NCBI GenBank assembly: GCA_905182995.1 | Contig: CAJJDP010000016.1 | Location: forward strand, 124,001-188,000 | Direction: 5' to 3' | Length of the DNA stretch: 64,000 nucleotides | Source of the DNA: Paramecium octaurelia | Taxonomy: Eukaryota > Ciliophora > Oligohymenophorea > Peniculida > Parameciidae | Shown: positions 49,832-61,646 of the stretch, one piece after another | How the letters are laid out: every line of letters starts with the position of its first letter | Position numbering within the stretch: position 1 is the stretch's first letter | Program-made: the position numbers and the translations under genes | Notes under the pieces: generated by a model | The model's input: only the letters and a program-made list of their open reading frames with translations | Database searches by the model: none | Told to the model about the DNA's origin: nothing

Positions 49832-50408
49832 TAATTTTTATATATTTATATGTTTCTAATGATAAAATGAATTCAATTGGTCATCATCATATATGATTAA
49901 TATTAATAATACTACTATCAATAAGGTAACAAAGTTAACACTTTAAATAATTAATCATATTTGATAGAGGAATCTGGCCATTTAAAAACATTATTAATCT
50001 ACTTTTCATCCATCATTTTATTTAATACTATTTTCGCTGTGGATACTTCAATTAAATTTGTTTCCGAATCTGAGAAAAACTTTACAACCTCCAACAGTTT
50101 ATCACAATCAGGATAAATCAATTTAAAGGATAAATAAACACTAAAATAAGCTGCATCCAAATCCAATTAATATTTATCTTTGCTATTTTTTTCTTAATAT
50201 AAATAAGTTTCTTTTAAGATATTTTCAAGATTTACATCATCAACAATAAATCCCAAAGAAAATAAATAACTTTTTAAATTCTCAGATAACATATAACATT
50301 TTGTCCAAGCAGAATTATTATCATTGGCATCTCCCTGTTAAAAAAGTATAAAATTTGTTGAACACAATTGAAAAAATTCAGGATCCTTTTCTTTTAATAA
50401 GTCCTTAA
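48981..50408. repeat. Direct repeat R3, copy 2 (1428 bp)
   Basis: Second copy of 47552-48979. It continues on its right into the body of the Q-rich gene. Confidence 0.9.
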
Positions 50409-52092
50409 ATTATTTAGCTTCATATTACTCACATTTAATGAAATGACTTTTATTGTTATCAGTAACAGCTTAAACTTTTATTTCTGAAAGCCTCTTCAAA
50501 TTTGGTTCTTATATCAATTTGGAATATTTAAAAAGGTATTGTGAAATAGTGAGTAAATGTTTTTAAGGTTGTCTAAATGTGAGTTCGTATCCAAAACTTT
50601 GTTTAGCTTTGTAATTTCTATCAGTAGAACTTATTTAGAAAGGCTTCGTATTGAAGCTCATTTAGGATTGCTATTAATTTTAGTTTTGGGTTTCAGCTTC
50701 TTTGACTTATATTGAGTTTTTCAACTTGTCTTGTATAGACTAATAATGAAATACTTGATTATTTGTATTTTATTGAGTTTTGACAGTTTAGTTGCTCTGT
50801 TAGTTTTATGATGATTGTTGTTTCGCATTAAAATAATCTTCGATATTAACCTTCTTTTGTTCCTGAGTTGAGAATTTGGCAACTTCATCTTATAACTTAT
50901 TCTTATAAGCAGGACTTGAATTGTCATTTTTTTATTCGCTAATAATCTTACTGCCTGTCAAATAAGGAACAGGTTTAGTATTTTAAGGTTATTTTTCTTA
51001 AGGGACCTTTTCAAATACATTACTCATTACTTCCTAAGCTTGCTAGTTTACTAGTTTTGGGTTTGACTCAATAACTTGCTTTGGTATTTATTTAGTTGTG
51101 CATTCATACAGATCTTGTAATAGGTTATCTAAGTCTTCTTCATCTTTGTCATTCACAAGGGACTTCTATATTGAAGAGTCTTTTCTTGCATTTTAATAAA
51201 TATCATCGAAATGACATTATTATATTTGTTCTTTAACAATTTCCATCGTATCATTATGTATAGATTATAAAAGAGATTATTATTAAATTACAGATTATTC
51301 ATTTTAACCTCCTCCAAAATGTTATAATTAAGGTGCATCAAATAACTCTGATTAATAGAGTCCTGATTAATCATTTAACTTTTATCTATGACTCAGAAAA
51401 TTGTCTAAAATGTTGCTTATATTATTTGTATTAGAATTATTCTATCTTGATTATTTTTTAATATGTTCAGATTTTATGGACATCTTTTTCATTTATGGTA
51501 TGTCTTGACTATCATCTAATTGTGAGTTAATTTAGAATAACTCCTCGTGTTGATGACTTGATTTCTTAGTGCTTTTATCTAATTATTACTAGAACACTTA
51601 ATTAATCGGTAATTGCGGAATAAACACAGGACTTTACTAAGTTATATTAGTTAAATGTGATTCATTGATATTCTATTCTTATTATACCTGTTATTATTAT
51701 TATTATTTATAAACATGTTGAGACTAGTTTTGATTTTAGGATTGCTTATACTTAGGTGACACTGGAGTAACATCTTATTATTTATTCAATAATTGTTAAA
51801 ATTGTTATTGTTATTATTGCAATTAAACTTAATACAAATCAGGCATTGGCTAACTAAACGAAAATCTTTTGTTTTATTCTTGATAATAAGCATCCAATTA
51901 ATTTTAATATTCATCTTCCGAAATTTTCTAAAACTATTGTGCTGATTCATCTTGTTCTTCTTGAATCGCCGGTTTCTGATTGTCAGATGGGCTACTCTTT
52001 TTCTAGAGATTTTCAAAACTAATTGCCATTATTTACTATAGTTTTGCTTTCTATTTAGTAGATTTTGGTTTAGTTTTAGGTTTTGCTTCCAT
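49918..52092 (-). CDS. Gln/Asn-rich hypothetical protein, ~720 aa
   Basis: Seen: starts MEAKPKTKPKSTKQKAKLQQ and continues QIMAISFENLQKKSS. The N-terminal two thirds is low complexity, with poly-Gln stretches near 51790-51830. The C-terminal third looks globular and helical: KQSFGYELTFRQPQKHLLTI, QCSTNF-like Cys/Phe segments, AWTKCYMLSENLKSYLFSLG and EVSTAKIVLNKMMDEKQIN, ending FKVLTLLPY. I do not recognise the C-terminal domain. A prion-like N-terminus plus a folded C-terminus suggests an RNA- or translation-related scaffold, but this is speculation. Start is 86 bp from KRI1's stop-side neighbour on the same strand only after the assembly overlap is collapsed. Confidence 0.6.
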
Positions 52093-52571
52093 TATGGAAT
52101 TTATATGTAAATATTAATTATATTATTAATATTTATTTTTATTAACTATTCCATTTACGTCATCTATTTTTCATAGCTTATCAATTCCATGCTAAAATTC
52201 TAAAGGAAATGTTTAAATAAGCAACGATTCATCAAATAATATTATTGCAAATTAACAAATTGAAGGTGAATTGATACTGGAGTAATTATTAAGGTAATTA
52301 AATTTTTTTTTAATTTCAAATCAAATACCATCTAATTCTTTAATATAACTTGTTTAATTCTTCATAAATTTATTAAAAATCCAGTGATTTTAATTATATT
52401 GCCAATATTATTATTTAACAGAAAGGGATAGTTGTTGATAAGATCGTTTTTTTTTTCGAAATACTAATAAATTTATTATGGTTATATTATGGATTTAACT
52501 TCTGGAACTACATAGTGCCTATATAAAGGAAATTTACACTTTATTTTATGATATTGTATTAATTAATTTTA
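52093..52571. other. AT-rich intergenic stretch
   Basis: Region between two divergent genes; nothing recognisable apart from poly-T runs (near 52305 and 52448). Confidence 0.3.
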
Positions 52572-53222
52572 ATGGGGAATATTTGTATACATAAATAAGA
52601 AAATTAGAGAGCAAAAATTATTAAAATAATTGGATATCCTCGCTTGAATTGTCCTAACAAATTGATTTTAGTACCTAGTATTTAAAATTTAACATAAAAT
52701 TTGGATACTTTTGAGGAAGACTTTTATAAAAGTGAGTTTGTTTTGGATTTCTAGCCTGATATAAATAGAAATCAGAGCACAAGAAAAGTTAAACTAGGGT
52801 CAACAATTGAGGAAATTAATCGCTTAAACTTAATTTAATGCCCTTCTTTATGCCATATTGATGACAACTATGAAATTCATCAGAATCATCAATAAAAACA
52901 GATGTCTAAATATCATTAAAACAATAACAATGATATCCTTAGAGGTCAGAAACACAATTAATTAAAAAAAAGAAATAAAAAGGTTTCACTGTAAAAATTA
53001 GAATAACCAAAAAGTATTCTCAAATCTCACACAAAATAACAAAATCCATCTTATAGTAGTTTCTTTGAGAATAAAAGCCCGCATACAGTAACCTTTAGCC
53101 TTGCCTCTAGTAATTCAAGAAATTCAAGATCTTTATCCCCTATGATAAATGCTTTAAGAGTAAATAGGCAACCAGAGGAGAGCAGAAGTATGTCTTAATT
53201 ATTATAATTTCCTTACTTGTGA
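52572..53222 (+). CDS. MGN-start hypothetical protein, 216 aa, putative N-myristoylated
   Basis: Seen: intron-free frame starting MGNICIHKQENQRAKIIKII; Gly2, with Cys5 nearby, fits N-myristoylation with possible palmitoylation. The central part has acidic and basic patches (DTFEEDFYKSEFVLDF; NQLKKRNKKVSLQKLEQPKS), and the C-terminus is Ser/Asn-rich (SLASSNSRNSRSLSPMINAL). No known domain. It resembles the two MGC-start genes only in its N-terminal lipidation signature. Confidence 0.65.
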
Positions 53223-53547
53223 TATGAAATAATAGTTTAAATATAAGCTTTATTAATAATAAAATATCAGAACTATAATAATGCAACTATATAATTATAT
53301 ATTATTTTAAAGAATAAATATCAATTAAAAACAATCAATCTATTAGCATAATATTTATAATTAATCTATTTTTATTAAATGCTGGATCTTTTGAAATGTA
53401 ATCGAATTTCTAACCGTTTAAGAATAATCATATTAAATAATGCAATTTGGCTCTATTAAATAAAAAATTGAACTGAAAAGTAATTGAAAATTATTTATGT
53501 GGTAATTAATTGGATAATAAATTTTATCATTTATTATATAAGACTTA

Positions 53548-54190
53548 TCAACAACATTTTTGTGGTTATGCTTCCCCTCCATCAAGTTAGATATTTTTTG
53601 GAATTTTTTCTCCGTTCTGAGAATTTTGATTTTATCCTCTTCTAACAAGGATTTATTAAACTAATTCTGTATACATTTCCTTTACTTAGGCCCCTGTTCT
53701 TGCAGAGCACTCAAAATATTTGATTTAATACTAGAATAGAATAAGAATATACTTTTTATGCTAATTGCTATCCTTCTAAAGTAGTTACTTCTCTTTATGC
53801 TATATCACACTTATTTGCAACTAAAACAATGGAGATTTATTCACAATCAATCTGCTCTTTTAAATTATCAATCCAAGTTTAAACTTATTAAAATGAGTTT
53901 TTATCAATAACACTATAAACTAAAGACACCCCTTAAGCATTTCTATAAAAAATAGGAGTAATAACTCTGAATCTTTCTTAACCTAAACCTCAAGAATTTT
54001 AATTACCCGCTGTGTCCCAAACTTAAACAGTCACTTAGCTTTCTCCTTAAATAAGAATTTTTTATCTATACTCCACTCCCAATGTAGCCTATATATTTTC
54101 AGAAAACTTTTCATCAACATAACGACTTAAAAGGGATGACTTGCCCACAGCACCTTCACCCAACATAAGAATTTTGACTTTTTCTGTCAT
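53548..54190 (-). CDS. Rab family small GTPase
   Basis: Seen: MTEKVKILMLGEGAVGKSSL (G1), ATLGVEY (effector region), VWDTAG split by a 24-nt intron from QERFRVITPIFYRNAQ (G3), VANKCD (G4; NKxD) and ECSARTGA (G5; SAx). A second intron of 22 nt precedes the YQIKYFECSA strand. The C-terminus ends PQKCC, a double-Cys prenylation motif. Known: Rabs cycle between GTP and GDP forms to direct vesicle traffic; geranylgeranylation at CC anchors them. The catalytic Gln (AGQE) is present, encoded by TAA. It sits 28 bp downstream of the COMMD gene on the same strand. Subclass cannot be fixed. Confidence 0.95.
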
Positions 54191-54218
54191 TTTATTTTTA
54201 AATTTATATAAATAATAA

Positions 54219-54852
54219 TCACTAAGCTAAAGTTTATAATTATTCTTTTATTTTACACAAATTGTTGTGAAAATTATTAACTTCATTTTAATTAAGCTGA
54301 AATGTCACATTCTCCTTTGTATTTTTTTAAGTATTCAGAGTCTCCAATTATAAGAACAAGACAGGCATATTAACCTAATAATTTTTTATAAAGAACCTTA
54401 CCTTCTATTAATTATGCGTCTAGATTTATATATCCACTCTCCAATCAATATCAATCAGTGAATCTGCCTAACAGATCTCTCTATTTGTAATTTTATCGCA
54501 CACTATAATAAGAGTTTAGAAAGCAATTACATTCAGAGATTTAAAGTATAGAATCTGTCAACAATTTAGCTAATTGTTAATCAAAAGTTGATGGAAATAG
54601 CTACAAAATGGCTTACTCATTCCATTGTAGTAATTCTGCATTTTCTAACAGTTTCACCAACCCTATTATGAGTGTATGAGCTTATTTCTCAGACATTTAT
54701 AAATCTTAAGGCAATGAAGCACTCACAGGTGTTTCCATAAATTCTTAAAATGAGTTGAGTTTGTTTCTAAATAAATAGGCATATTCAAATAGTTTCCTAA
54801 CATATTTCTTAGATGGCAATTATGACAGAAGTCCAAGGATTTAAAAATTCAT
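54219..54852 (-). CDS. COMM-domain (COMMD) protein
   Basis: Seen: about 190 residues with introns of 28 and 27 nt. The N-terminal half is helical (MNFQILGLLSQLPSKKYVRK; AHTLIIGLVKLLENAELLQW). The C-terminal COMM domain reads LIDIDWRVDIQIQTHNQQK and, after the second intron, VNMPVLFLQLETLN; the DxDWRVD and P-V-L-x-L-Q-L elements are diagnostic. Known: COMMD proteins form the ten-member ring of the Commander complex, which recycles membrane proteins from endosomes. It lies directly upstream of the Rab gene on the same strand; a shared membrane-traffic role is plausible but adjacency in Paramecium is weak evidence. Confidence 0.8.
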
Positions 54853-54929
54853 TATTTATTTAATAACCCATAAAATTTGAGATTTGTGATAAATATTTAA
54901 ACGATTAATATATATTTATTTTCCTCGAT

Positions 54930-55125
54930 CCTTCCCTGGTCAGATTGACCAAATGATGAGCGAGAATTAAATCCAATTGCGGAATCAAGTCTGGTCTCCA
55001 AACTCTTGTTACGCATGGACTTAAAACTATCTGACTATAACTATATATATATATATATTTTAAATATTGTAATACTTCATCCTAGAATTCTCTAAAATAG
55101 GATGATGTGGCGGTGTATCTCTCTA
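54930..55125. ncRNA. Candidate structured small RNA (possible C/D snoRNA)
   Basis: Seen: a GC-richer island between two genes, without an open frame. Plus strand: perfect hairpin GGTCA-GAT-TGACC (54938-54950); an ATGATGA box-C-like motif (54953-54959) and a CTGA box-D-like motif (55031-55034) about 75 nt apart; then an (AT)n run. A further inverted repeat CATCCTA/TAGGATG lies at about 55079-55105. The terminal stem expected next to boxes C and D is not obvious, so the class and strand are uncertain. Confidence 0.4.
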
Positions 55126-55179
55126 ATATTTAAACTAATATTTTAATTATACAAAAAAGATTGCTTGTTTTTAAATTAT

Positions 55180-55826
55180 TCAAAATAATTGAAATTATTC
55201 ACAATCATATTAATCCTCAAATTCTAACTACACTTGGTAGATTCTTTCAAATGAATAACACTCTAAATATATAAGAAACTGATCCTTCAATATTTTGTCA
55301 TTTAGTATCAAACCTTCAATTAGGCCTGGTCTAACTTAATGGGATATAGTACTCAATTTTGATTTTGTGTTACTTGTCAATTTTGAATAAAATCAATTCC
55401 AAATTGTCTTAAGAATACAGTTACTCATTTATCTTGACTTTTTTAAGTTTACTCTTATTACTTTTAATATAAATACTTAATATAACACATACTCTTCAAC
55501 TTCCTTAATTGGAGGCAATGGAAGGAATATCTATTTATGTGAAATATTTTGCATCTCAATATCCAAGGATTGTTTATTCGTGTTTTATTAAAGAACCGCA
55601 AGATTAACATCGGAAAATCCATGAAAACAATGATATTTTTCCTTCTTTATAGAAAATATTGTTTCTCTCCTATATTGAGAGGGTTTTGATGAGTAATTAA
55701 TTGCAGTTTCTTATGAACATATTGATTACCCATTTGAAGTAATCTAATTATTTTTGGAAATTTGGTGAATTTTGAATTTTCGTATTCTAATATATATATA
55801 ACCCTTACTTCTTTGCTTTAATACAT
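55180..55826 (-). CDS. Hypothetical protein
   Basis: Seen: a minus-strand gene whose exons need several short introns. A likely start is MYQSKE at 55826 with a 22-nt intron following; clearly coding blocks include RRETIFSIKKEKYHCFHGFS, SLDIEMQNISHKQIFLPLPP and, after another 22-nt intron, PGLIEGLILNDKILKDQFLI with C-terminus QYDCEQFQLF. The joins between the first blocks are not resolved. No family recognised. Divergent from the NAA35 gene (94 bp between starts). Confidence 0.5.
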
Positions 55827-55920
55827 TTGTGAGTGTTGATTAAATTAATATTAGATTGGGCTTGTACATATTCTTAGTCTTAGTATAATTGCATTTTACT
55901 TTTAGACATTAATTTAATTA

Positions 55921-57930
55921 ATGGATATTACAGCAGAACTTAGGAGTCTCAAAAATGGAGAGATTCTTTTGGCAGAAGGGTTTTCATTATTTGAGGCTAT
56001 GTCAGCAACCGAATTATTTGACAAGAAAATAGATGTAAAACTGGGATTGGCTGATGCAGATACACCTTAGAAATTACTGTAATCACAATAGATAAAGACA
56101 GGATCACAACTAACTAATGAAGAAGTAAACCATATTAAAAATGATTATGTAGCTTATAGGACTCTTTGATTTGGTCATTCAGAAAATTACATGTTGGCTA
56201 AATGGAAATGCATTAGCTTAGACCATTTACACATTGGTGTATTAGTATGATGATTCTCTATGGGATAATCCTTTTGTTAAAGCATTGTTTGATACTTTGA
56301 ATACAGTTGGAAGTCAAATCTTTAAAATAATCAAGGAGTCGCCATTCCTCAGAGAAGAGGATTATAATCCCTCTGTGTTTAGTTTCAGAAACAAAAGAAT
56401 ACCCACTATTTCAGAGTTATTGACAACCACTTTAAATCCATTGGATACCGAACTGAGTGGCAAAGTTAAGAAATCTAAGCAATTAACTATAGCAGATGCA
56501 CTCTCCTCTAGAATTAAATTGCTTAAGGGTTTCTGTTTAATTGTACAAAGTCTTTAATAACCATTCAATGCGGAATCATAAAAATAAATAACAGACCACA
56601 TCGAATTCATTAGAAAAAGATTTGATGCTGTGGTGTAAACTAAGGCTATGGGGAAGGACATGTCAAATTATTAAAGCACAACTATTCTTAAACATCTCAA
56701 ATCCATGATCAGTATGAGGAAAATACCTCATATAGAAAACCCTTATGAATACTTTAGTACCATGCTAAATTAATTAGAAGCAGTTCTTGATTTAAGTGGA
56801 GAACGCAATTACTTTAGCATTTAATAGAAAATCTGCGCTTTGATTCATGATTATCCCAAGAATATTTTAATTAGAGCTTATCTAGAGTAAAATCTATTTA
56901 AATATGATTAATTCCTCTATTTCCATTAAACTCCTTGGATTAATATCATAATCGGAACTCTTAATAAAATGTTTTCATAGAATTTCGATCAATTGTATCA
57001 AAATGTGTTTAAGGAATATCAAGATTGTCTAGTACCTGTTACTTATGAATACGTAATTAAATAATTAAGATCGAAATTCAGAAAGAGTAGAGATTTTCAT
57101 AAGAATTATTCTCATCTATCGATACTCGTTCATCACAGCAATCAAATTGATCAAGACATCTTCAAAAATAAAAATCCTTTGATGATTTTCAGTTATGAAA
57201 TTGCTGTATAATCCATGATCCAATAATTGCAATATGGATTTGATCTGGAGCTCTATTCCGATGTAGATTATGCTAGTATTTACTTTTACCTAGAGTATTT
57301 GACTACCGTACTTGACAGAAATAGAACTAATTATGTTAATCAATTGACCAATTCATAAAGAGAATAATTGCAGAACCAAAACAAAAAGAAACCCAAAGTA
57401 TCTCCCTTGATAGATCAAATGTACTTTGAGATTCAATATTGGAAGGGATTGAATTCTCTCTTTAGAGTAAGATGTTATTATAATAACAGGGTTTATCTAG
57501 GTTATATTACGCCCTAATGGAAAATGGGTTCATTAAGAAAGTCCAAGATATGGATCATCGATATTCTAACAGAATGAAAATCTTTGACGCTTGTTATTAT
57601 ATCAAAGCCATCAAATTTGACGAATACACTCAAAAGATGAAATCTTATGGTTCATTCTAGGAAACCCTCAAATTTGTCAGTTCCTCTCTAAGCGAGGCTT
57701 AGTAGCTTTTTGCTCAAGTAAAGGACAATAAAATGGTGCCTTAACAAATGTAAGAGCAATCAAAGGACTTGGTTATGGTAATTTACTATTGATTAACATT
57801 TCATTAGATATGCGTTGTGACATCTGTAAATGCTATGAAGTTAATCCAAAATCAAAAATACTAAGTTTCATTCAAGAAAACAACAATATCATTTGTACCA
57901 TAAATAGAGTTAATTGCATTATAATAATGA
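55921..57930 (+). CDS. NAA35: NatC auxiliary subunit NAA35 (MAK10)
   Basis: Seen: MDITAELRSLKNGEILLAEG followed by FSLFEAMSATELFDKKID, the conserved MAK10 N-terminal motif (family pattern FslFdAMSAiElmDpKMD). The frame continues with several short introns to a C-terminus VNAMKLIQNQKYQVSFKKTT; a 30-nt intron lies near 57778. Length about 650 residues, slightly shorter than human NAA35. Known: NAA35 anchors the NatC complex (with NAA30 and NAA38) to ribosomes for N-terminal acetylation of Met-hydrophobic starts. Its stop is one base from the stop of the convergent PEX12 gene. Confidence 0.85.
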
Positions 57931-57931
57931 T

Positions 57932-58751
57932 TCAAAATAATTTTATTATATGATGATTAGTGATTTCATTCTTAATTACCATTTATTGTAAGCATTCTAA
58001 ACAATAAACATATCCAGTAGTTTTTAAGACACTAGGTATTTATGGGATTCTTTTACATTTTGGACAATATTTCTGTACATTTTTAGCATCTACTTATTTA
58101 GGTGCTTGAATAACCTAATTCTTTTGTTGAACATTATTATTCTTTTTGGAAAAATAGAAATCTAAAAATTTCAATCCCAAATAAACAAATAGCATTCCAT
58201 ATTTGTATGGGGATTCCATCTTGAATCTGATCAGATCCTACCTTATCAAATAATAGAAAACAGCATAGCTCTTTTGTTCATCATTTAATAAGTACTAAAA
58301 TTTCATCAAAATATCAATCAATTTAAATCCTCTGTATAACCAATAGATAATTTTCTTTTTTCTATCTTAATTGGGGTTGTTTGAATATTCATGCAGTTTC
58401 TGTAATATGTAAGGAATCATAATCCTTAGCATCAAAGTTAAAACCCTTTTAACTTTATTATTTTGTTTTTATTCTGATAAAAAGAATCCATAAAAATATT
58501 CAGCGTAAGAAGCATTATACTTTAAGGCATAAGGTAGATTAATACAAAATTCAATCAGATAAGCAATTTCTTTTGAATATTGATAATATTATATAAATCG
58601 ATCTTATTGTGTAATTATTCCTATTGAGTATTGCAAGGCGTTTCTTAATGATCTATGATGATTATTGGATGATTAAGTACTCTTCAAATTTTTCAAGAGA
58701 AAAGTATTCGAAAAAGTGAATTCTTCCGTCAAATTCGGTTCTGCTATCCAT
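57932..58751 (-). CDS. PEX12: Peroxin PEX12-like RING-type protein
   Basis: Seen: MDSRTEFDGRIHFFEYFSLE, then across a 28-nt intron ESLRNALQYSIGIITQQDRF, matching the PEX12 N-terminal pattern (FEyls...L..aL.y). The middle is helical and hydrophobic (SYAEYFYGFFLSEQ, YKYGMLFVYLGLKFLDFYF). The C-terminus has the PEX12 zinc element CPKCKRIPQIPSVLKTTGYV then YCLECLQQ and ends NHHIIKLF, as in the CPxC...TSGYVFCYxC...HLIKLY pattern of the family. Known: PEX2, PEX10 and PEX12 form the peroxisomal retrotranslocation ubiquitin ligase. About 260 residues, shorter than human PEX12 (~360). The final Cys pair expected of a full RING appears missing, as in other PEX12 proteins. Confidence 0.75.
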
Positions 58752-58772
58752 TAATTTTATATATATTTATTA

Positions 58773-59336
58773 ATGGAATAGAAACCAAAATTGGCTTTTG
58801 GAGAAATCAACTTCAAAAATTTGGAATAATTCAAAGTCATCACCTAGAAGACCTTGCCTGTAAGTTATAGCGAAACCTTTTATTTAAAAATTCTCACTTA
58901 TTCAGACTTTTCCACTCTTGGTATTGAAATTTAAGTAAAGCGCAGGTTATTATAATGACATTGCAGTTGGAGCTATAACAGCAAGGATCGAGGAAAAGGA
59001 TGGAAAGAAGACTGCCTATATAATGACTTTCGGTGTTTTGGATGCATACCGTCGTTTGGGATTTGGCACATAGCTATTGAATGAATTAATCAGCAGAGTG
59101 AAAACTCATGAGGAAATCAGAACCATATATTTGCATATGTGGGTTAGCAACGAAATAGGATTTCAATTTTATTCCAGACATGGTTTCGAGAAGACTGTGT
59201 ACAAAAGAAATTACTATACAGATATTGATCCCCCCCATTGTTATATTTTAACAAAGCGTCTCTATCCGGATGTTGATCCTCCCATTCCTTATACGGAAGA
59301 AGACACCGAAAAAGAATTGGAAATTGCACAATAATG
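58773..59336 (+). CDS. NAA50: N-alpha-acetyltransferase NAA50 (GNAT)
   Basis: Seen: [34 protein letters not shown], a 25-nt intron, then [40 protein letters not shown] (acetyl-CoA site RxxGxG/A), [19 protein letters not shown] and [18 protein letters not shown]. Known: NAA50 (San) acetylates Met-starting N-termini and associates with NatA; PVSY, YFNDIAVGA and YYxxIEPxDAHVL are its hallmarks. The catalytic Tyr (near YIMTFGVL) and His (LHM) positions are present. It is divergent from PEX12 with 21 bp between start codons. Confidence 0.92.
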
Positions 59337-59839
59337 AAGTATATAATAGTAACATTAATAAATAAATATAATGCGAATTTATTCTAATTATTTTTGTCAA
59401 TCTTGACTCTAAATAAATTTATTAATTGATTCTTCAGAATTTATTGGTTATGAATAAATTTTTTTATTAATTTTTTGGAGAAGATAGATGATAATTTCGA
59501 AAATCAATTAGAGTATCAGAATGAAGTTAAATTACAATTTACTTGATTATAGATTTGTCTTAAAGTGGTCAAAAAAGGAAAGATTTAACATAAGTACGTA
59601 TGACAGTGTTATGGAAATAATAGATAGAGGTTCTAGGAAATTGAGAAAGGAATTAAATTTTTATTTGTAAACACAAGAATGGTTAATAATTAAAATAATC
59701 CAATATTAATTAATTTTTATATAATCATAAACTTGAATGAAATAAAGTTTAATTAAATTTTATGGCTTAGTTATATTTTATTCAATCACATTTAGAGTTA
59801 ATTAATCTTTGATTTGAATTACTTTATATTCATATATAA
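59337..59839. other. AT-rich intergenic stretch
   Basis: Contains only one doubtful small frame (59488-59736, listed separately) and nothing else recognisable. Confidence 0.3.
59488..59736 (+). CDS. Doubtful small ORF (82 aa)
   Basis: Seen: MIISKINQSIRMKLNYNLLD, then YRFVLKWSKKERFNISTYDS and a Gln/Ile-rich end. It is basic and without family resemblance. In DNA this AT-rich with TGA as the only stop, frames of this length arise by chance. Confidence 0.2.
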
Positions 59840-61399
59840 ATGATAACATAAATTGAATCTTTGGATAAATTAAATTAGTCTATGTTATTATCAAATGAAG
59901 TTGTTAGGTGGGAATGGCAGCCATTCAATAATAATATTGTTCATAATGGGTAAACTCTGAGAATAGAAGCTTCCAAAGTTATTAAATACTAAAATACTAA
60001 CCAGAGCTATTAACTTGATTTAAAGTTATGGAAACCCTTTCCATTTAATTCAAATATTGGGTGGAATTGGCACAAATCTTGGAATATCCCAGAACTAGAG
60101 TGCTAATTAAAAGTAATATCACCACATTACCGCTTCTAGATCGATAATGATTTGGACCATCATGTACTGAATACACTAACGATAGTGGCAAATGTCTATA
60201 TTGTCAAACATAATTACGATAAAATGGAAATGGAGAGCATAGGATGCAAAGGCTGTTCTGAAGGTGTCTTCAGGAATGGAATCTCAATATTAAGATAATT
60301 AAAGTTCAATACAACTTCATACAAGAATGAAGTATTAAATGTTATGATAAAATTTAAGTATCAAAAGTTCCAAATAGTGGTGGTGGTTAGTTAAATCAAT
60401 AGCAGCCAGTAATCCATTATCGATGCTAAATGTTCCCCTTATATATTTGTGGATTCTAGAAAGCATGCCAGACAACAGGCTCTCAATAATAATATACAAT
60501 TAATTATTGACCCATTTTTACCCGAGAATTTGGAGAAATAATTTGTAAAGAAGGAAAGAAAAAATTAACCTAAATGTTTATTAAAAGTCGATAATACAAT
60601 CCAAGGGCTAATGAATTACTTCACGGCTCCCAACATTAGACATAAAATCAGACATCCTTTATTTCTAGCTATTAAATTCGAAAAGTGTGTCAAATTGTAT
60701 TTGAAGAAAGAACTTTTTGTCAAAAATTGTAAGGATGCCATTCTAAGAGTGTAGAGCATTCTGATGAAATCAAGTTAGGAAAGAAGGGATTCTCATAAAG
60801 AAATGGCTTTACTATTTTAAGTTGACTAAACTAACGAATAGGAATTTAAGAAGGTAAATGTTTACACTATATCCAAGGTTTATGAAATATCTCAAATTTT
60901 TGAAAATGATATTTTTATGCTCTTCTTGAAAGAGGATTAGATTCCTCAGGGTTACATTCCCATTGAAGATATTTCAAGAATAAAGTATCATTATAAGTAA
61001 GTGTATCCAAATTTAATAAATTAAAAAAGCTTAATCATTTATTAATCTGAAAATTAAGAAGAATAATCAATTGTTAAATAAACTAAATTGAATGAATAGA
61101 ATAATGAGAACTAAATAGATACTCATTTATCAATTAAATAGTGTAATTAGTACATAGCCTAGTAAGATGAATGTAATAGTTAAGTTCTTAATTATAATAA
61201 TTAGCTTTCATATTATTATAATTTTTTTTAACAATAACAACAATTAAAATAATAAGAACAATTGCAATAATTCTAATAAGAACAATTATTCTAATTCTAA
61301 TAATAATAACTGTACAACAATATGTAATAGTAGATATACTAATAGCAACAATATTACATGATGCAACAACAAAATTATTAATACAATAGATTCTATTGA
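59840..61399 (+). CDS. Hypothetical protein with Gln-rich C-terminus, 519 aa
   Basis: Seen: intron-free frame. The N-terminal ~200 residues look like a beta-rich domain (VVRWEWQPFNNNIVHNGQTL; SYQLDLKLWKPFPFNSNIGW; VLNVMIKFKYQKFQIVVVVS) with a Cys cluster (SIGCKGCSEG). The middle is helical, and the last ~90 residues are almost only Gln, Asn, Tyr and Leu (61190-61390, TAA/CAA-rich). I do not recognise the domain; the alternating strand pattern is reminiscent of a DNA-binding immunoglobulin fold, which is only a guess. The Gln-rich tail is prion-like. Confidence 0.6.
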
Positions 61400-61646
61400 T
61401 TAATATAAAGTATTAATAATTATAAATATACTAATTCAATGAATATGTCTACATTTTTCTTTCATTAATGTATGAATGTATTTTCTTAATTAATATGATC
61501 AGAATAATGTATTTCATTCAACACTCATTATAACACAAACTAAATTGATTAAAAATGCTGAGATTGGAACATGTTTTAATAATCAAGGTAGGTTGAAACA
61601 ATATTTAGTAAAATTTAATTTATGCATAATTAAAATTAATTAATAC

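Noticed and set aside
55038..55060. (AT)n run as a telomere, origin or excision boundary
   Set aside because: Short dinucleotide runs are common in this AT-rich DNA; no telomeric G-rich repeat or TA-flanked IES end consensus is seen.
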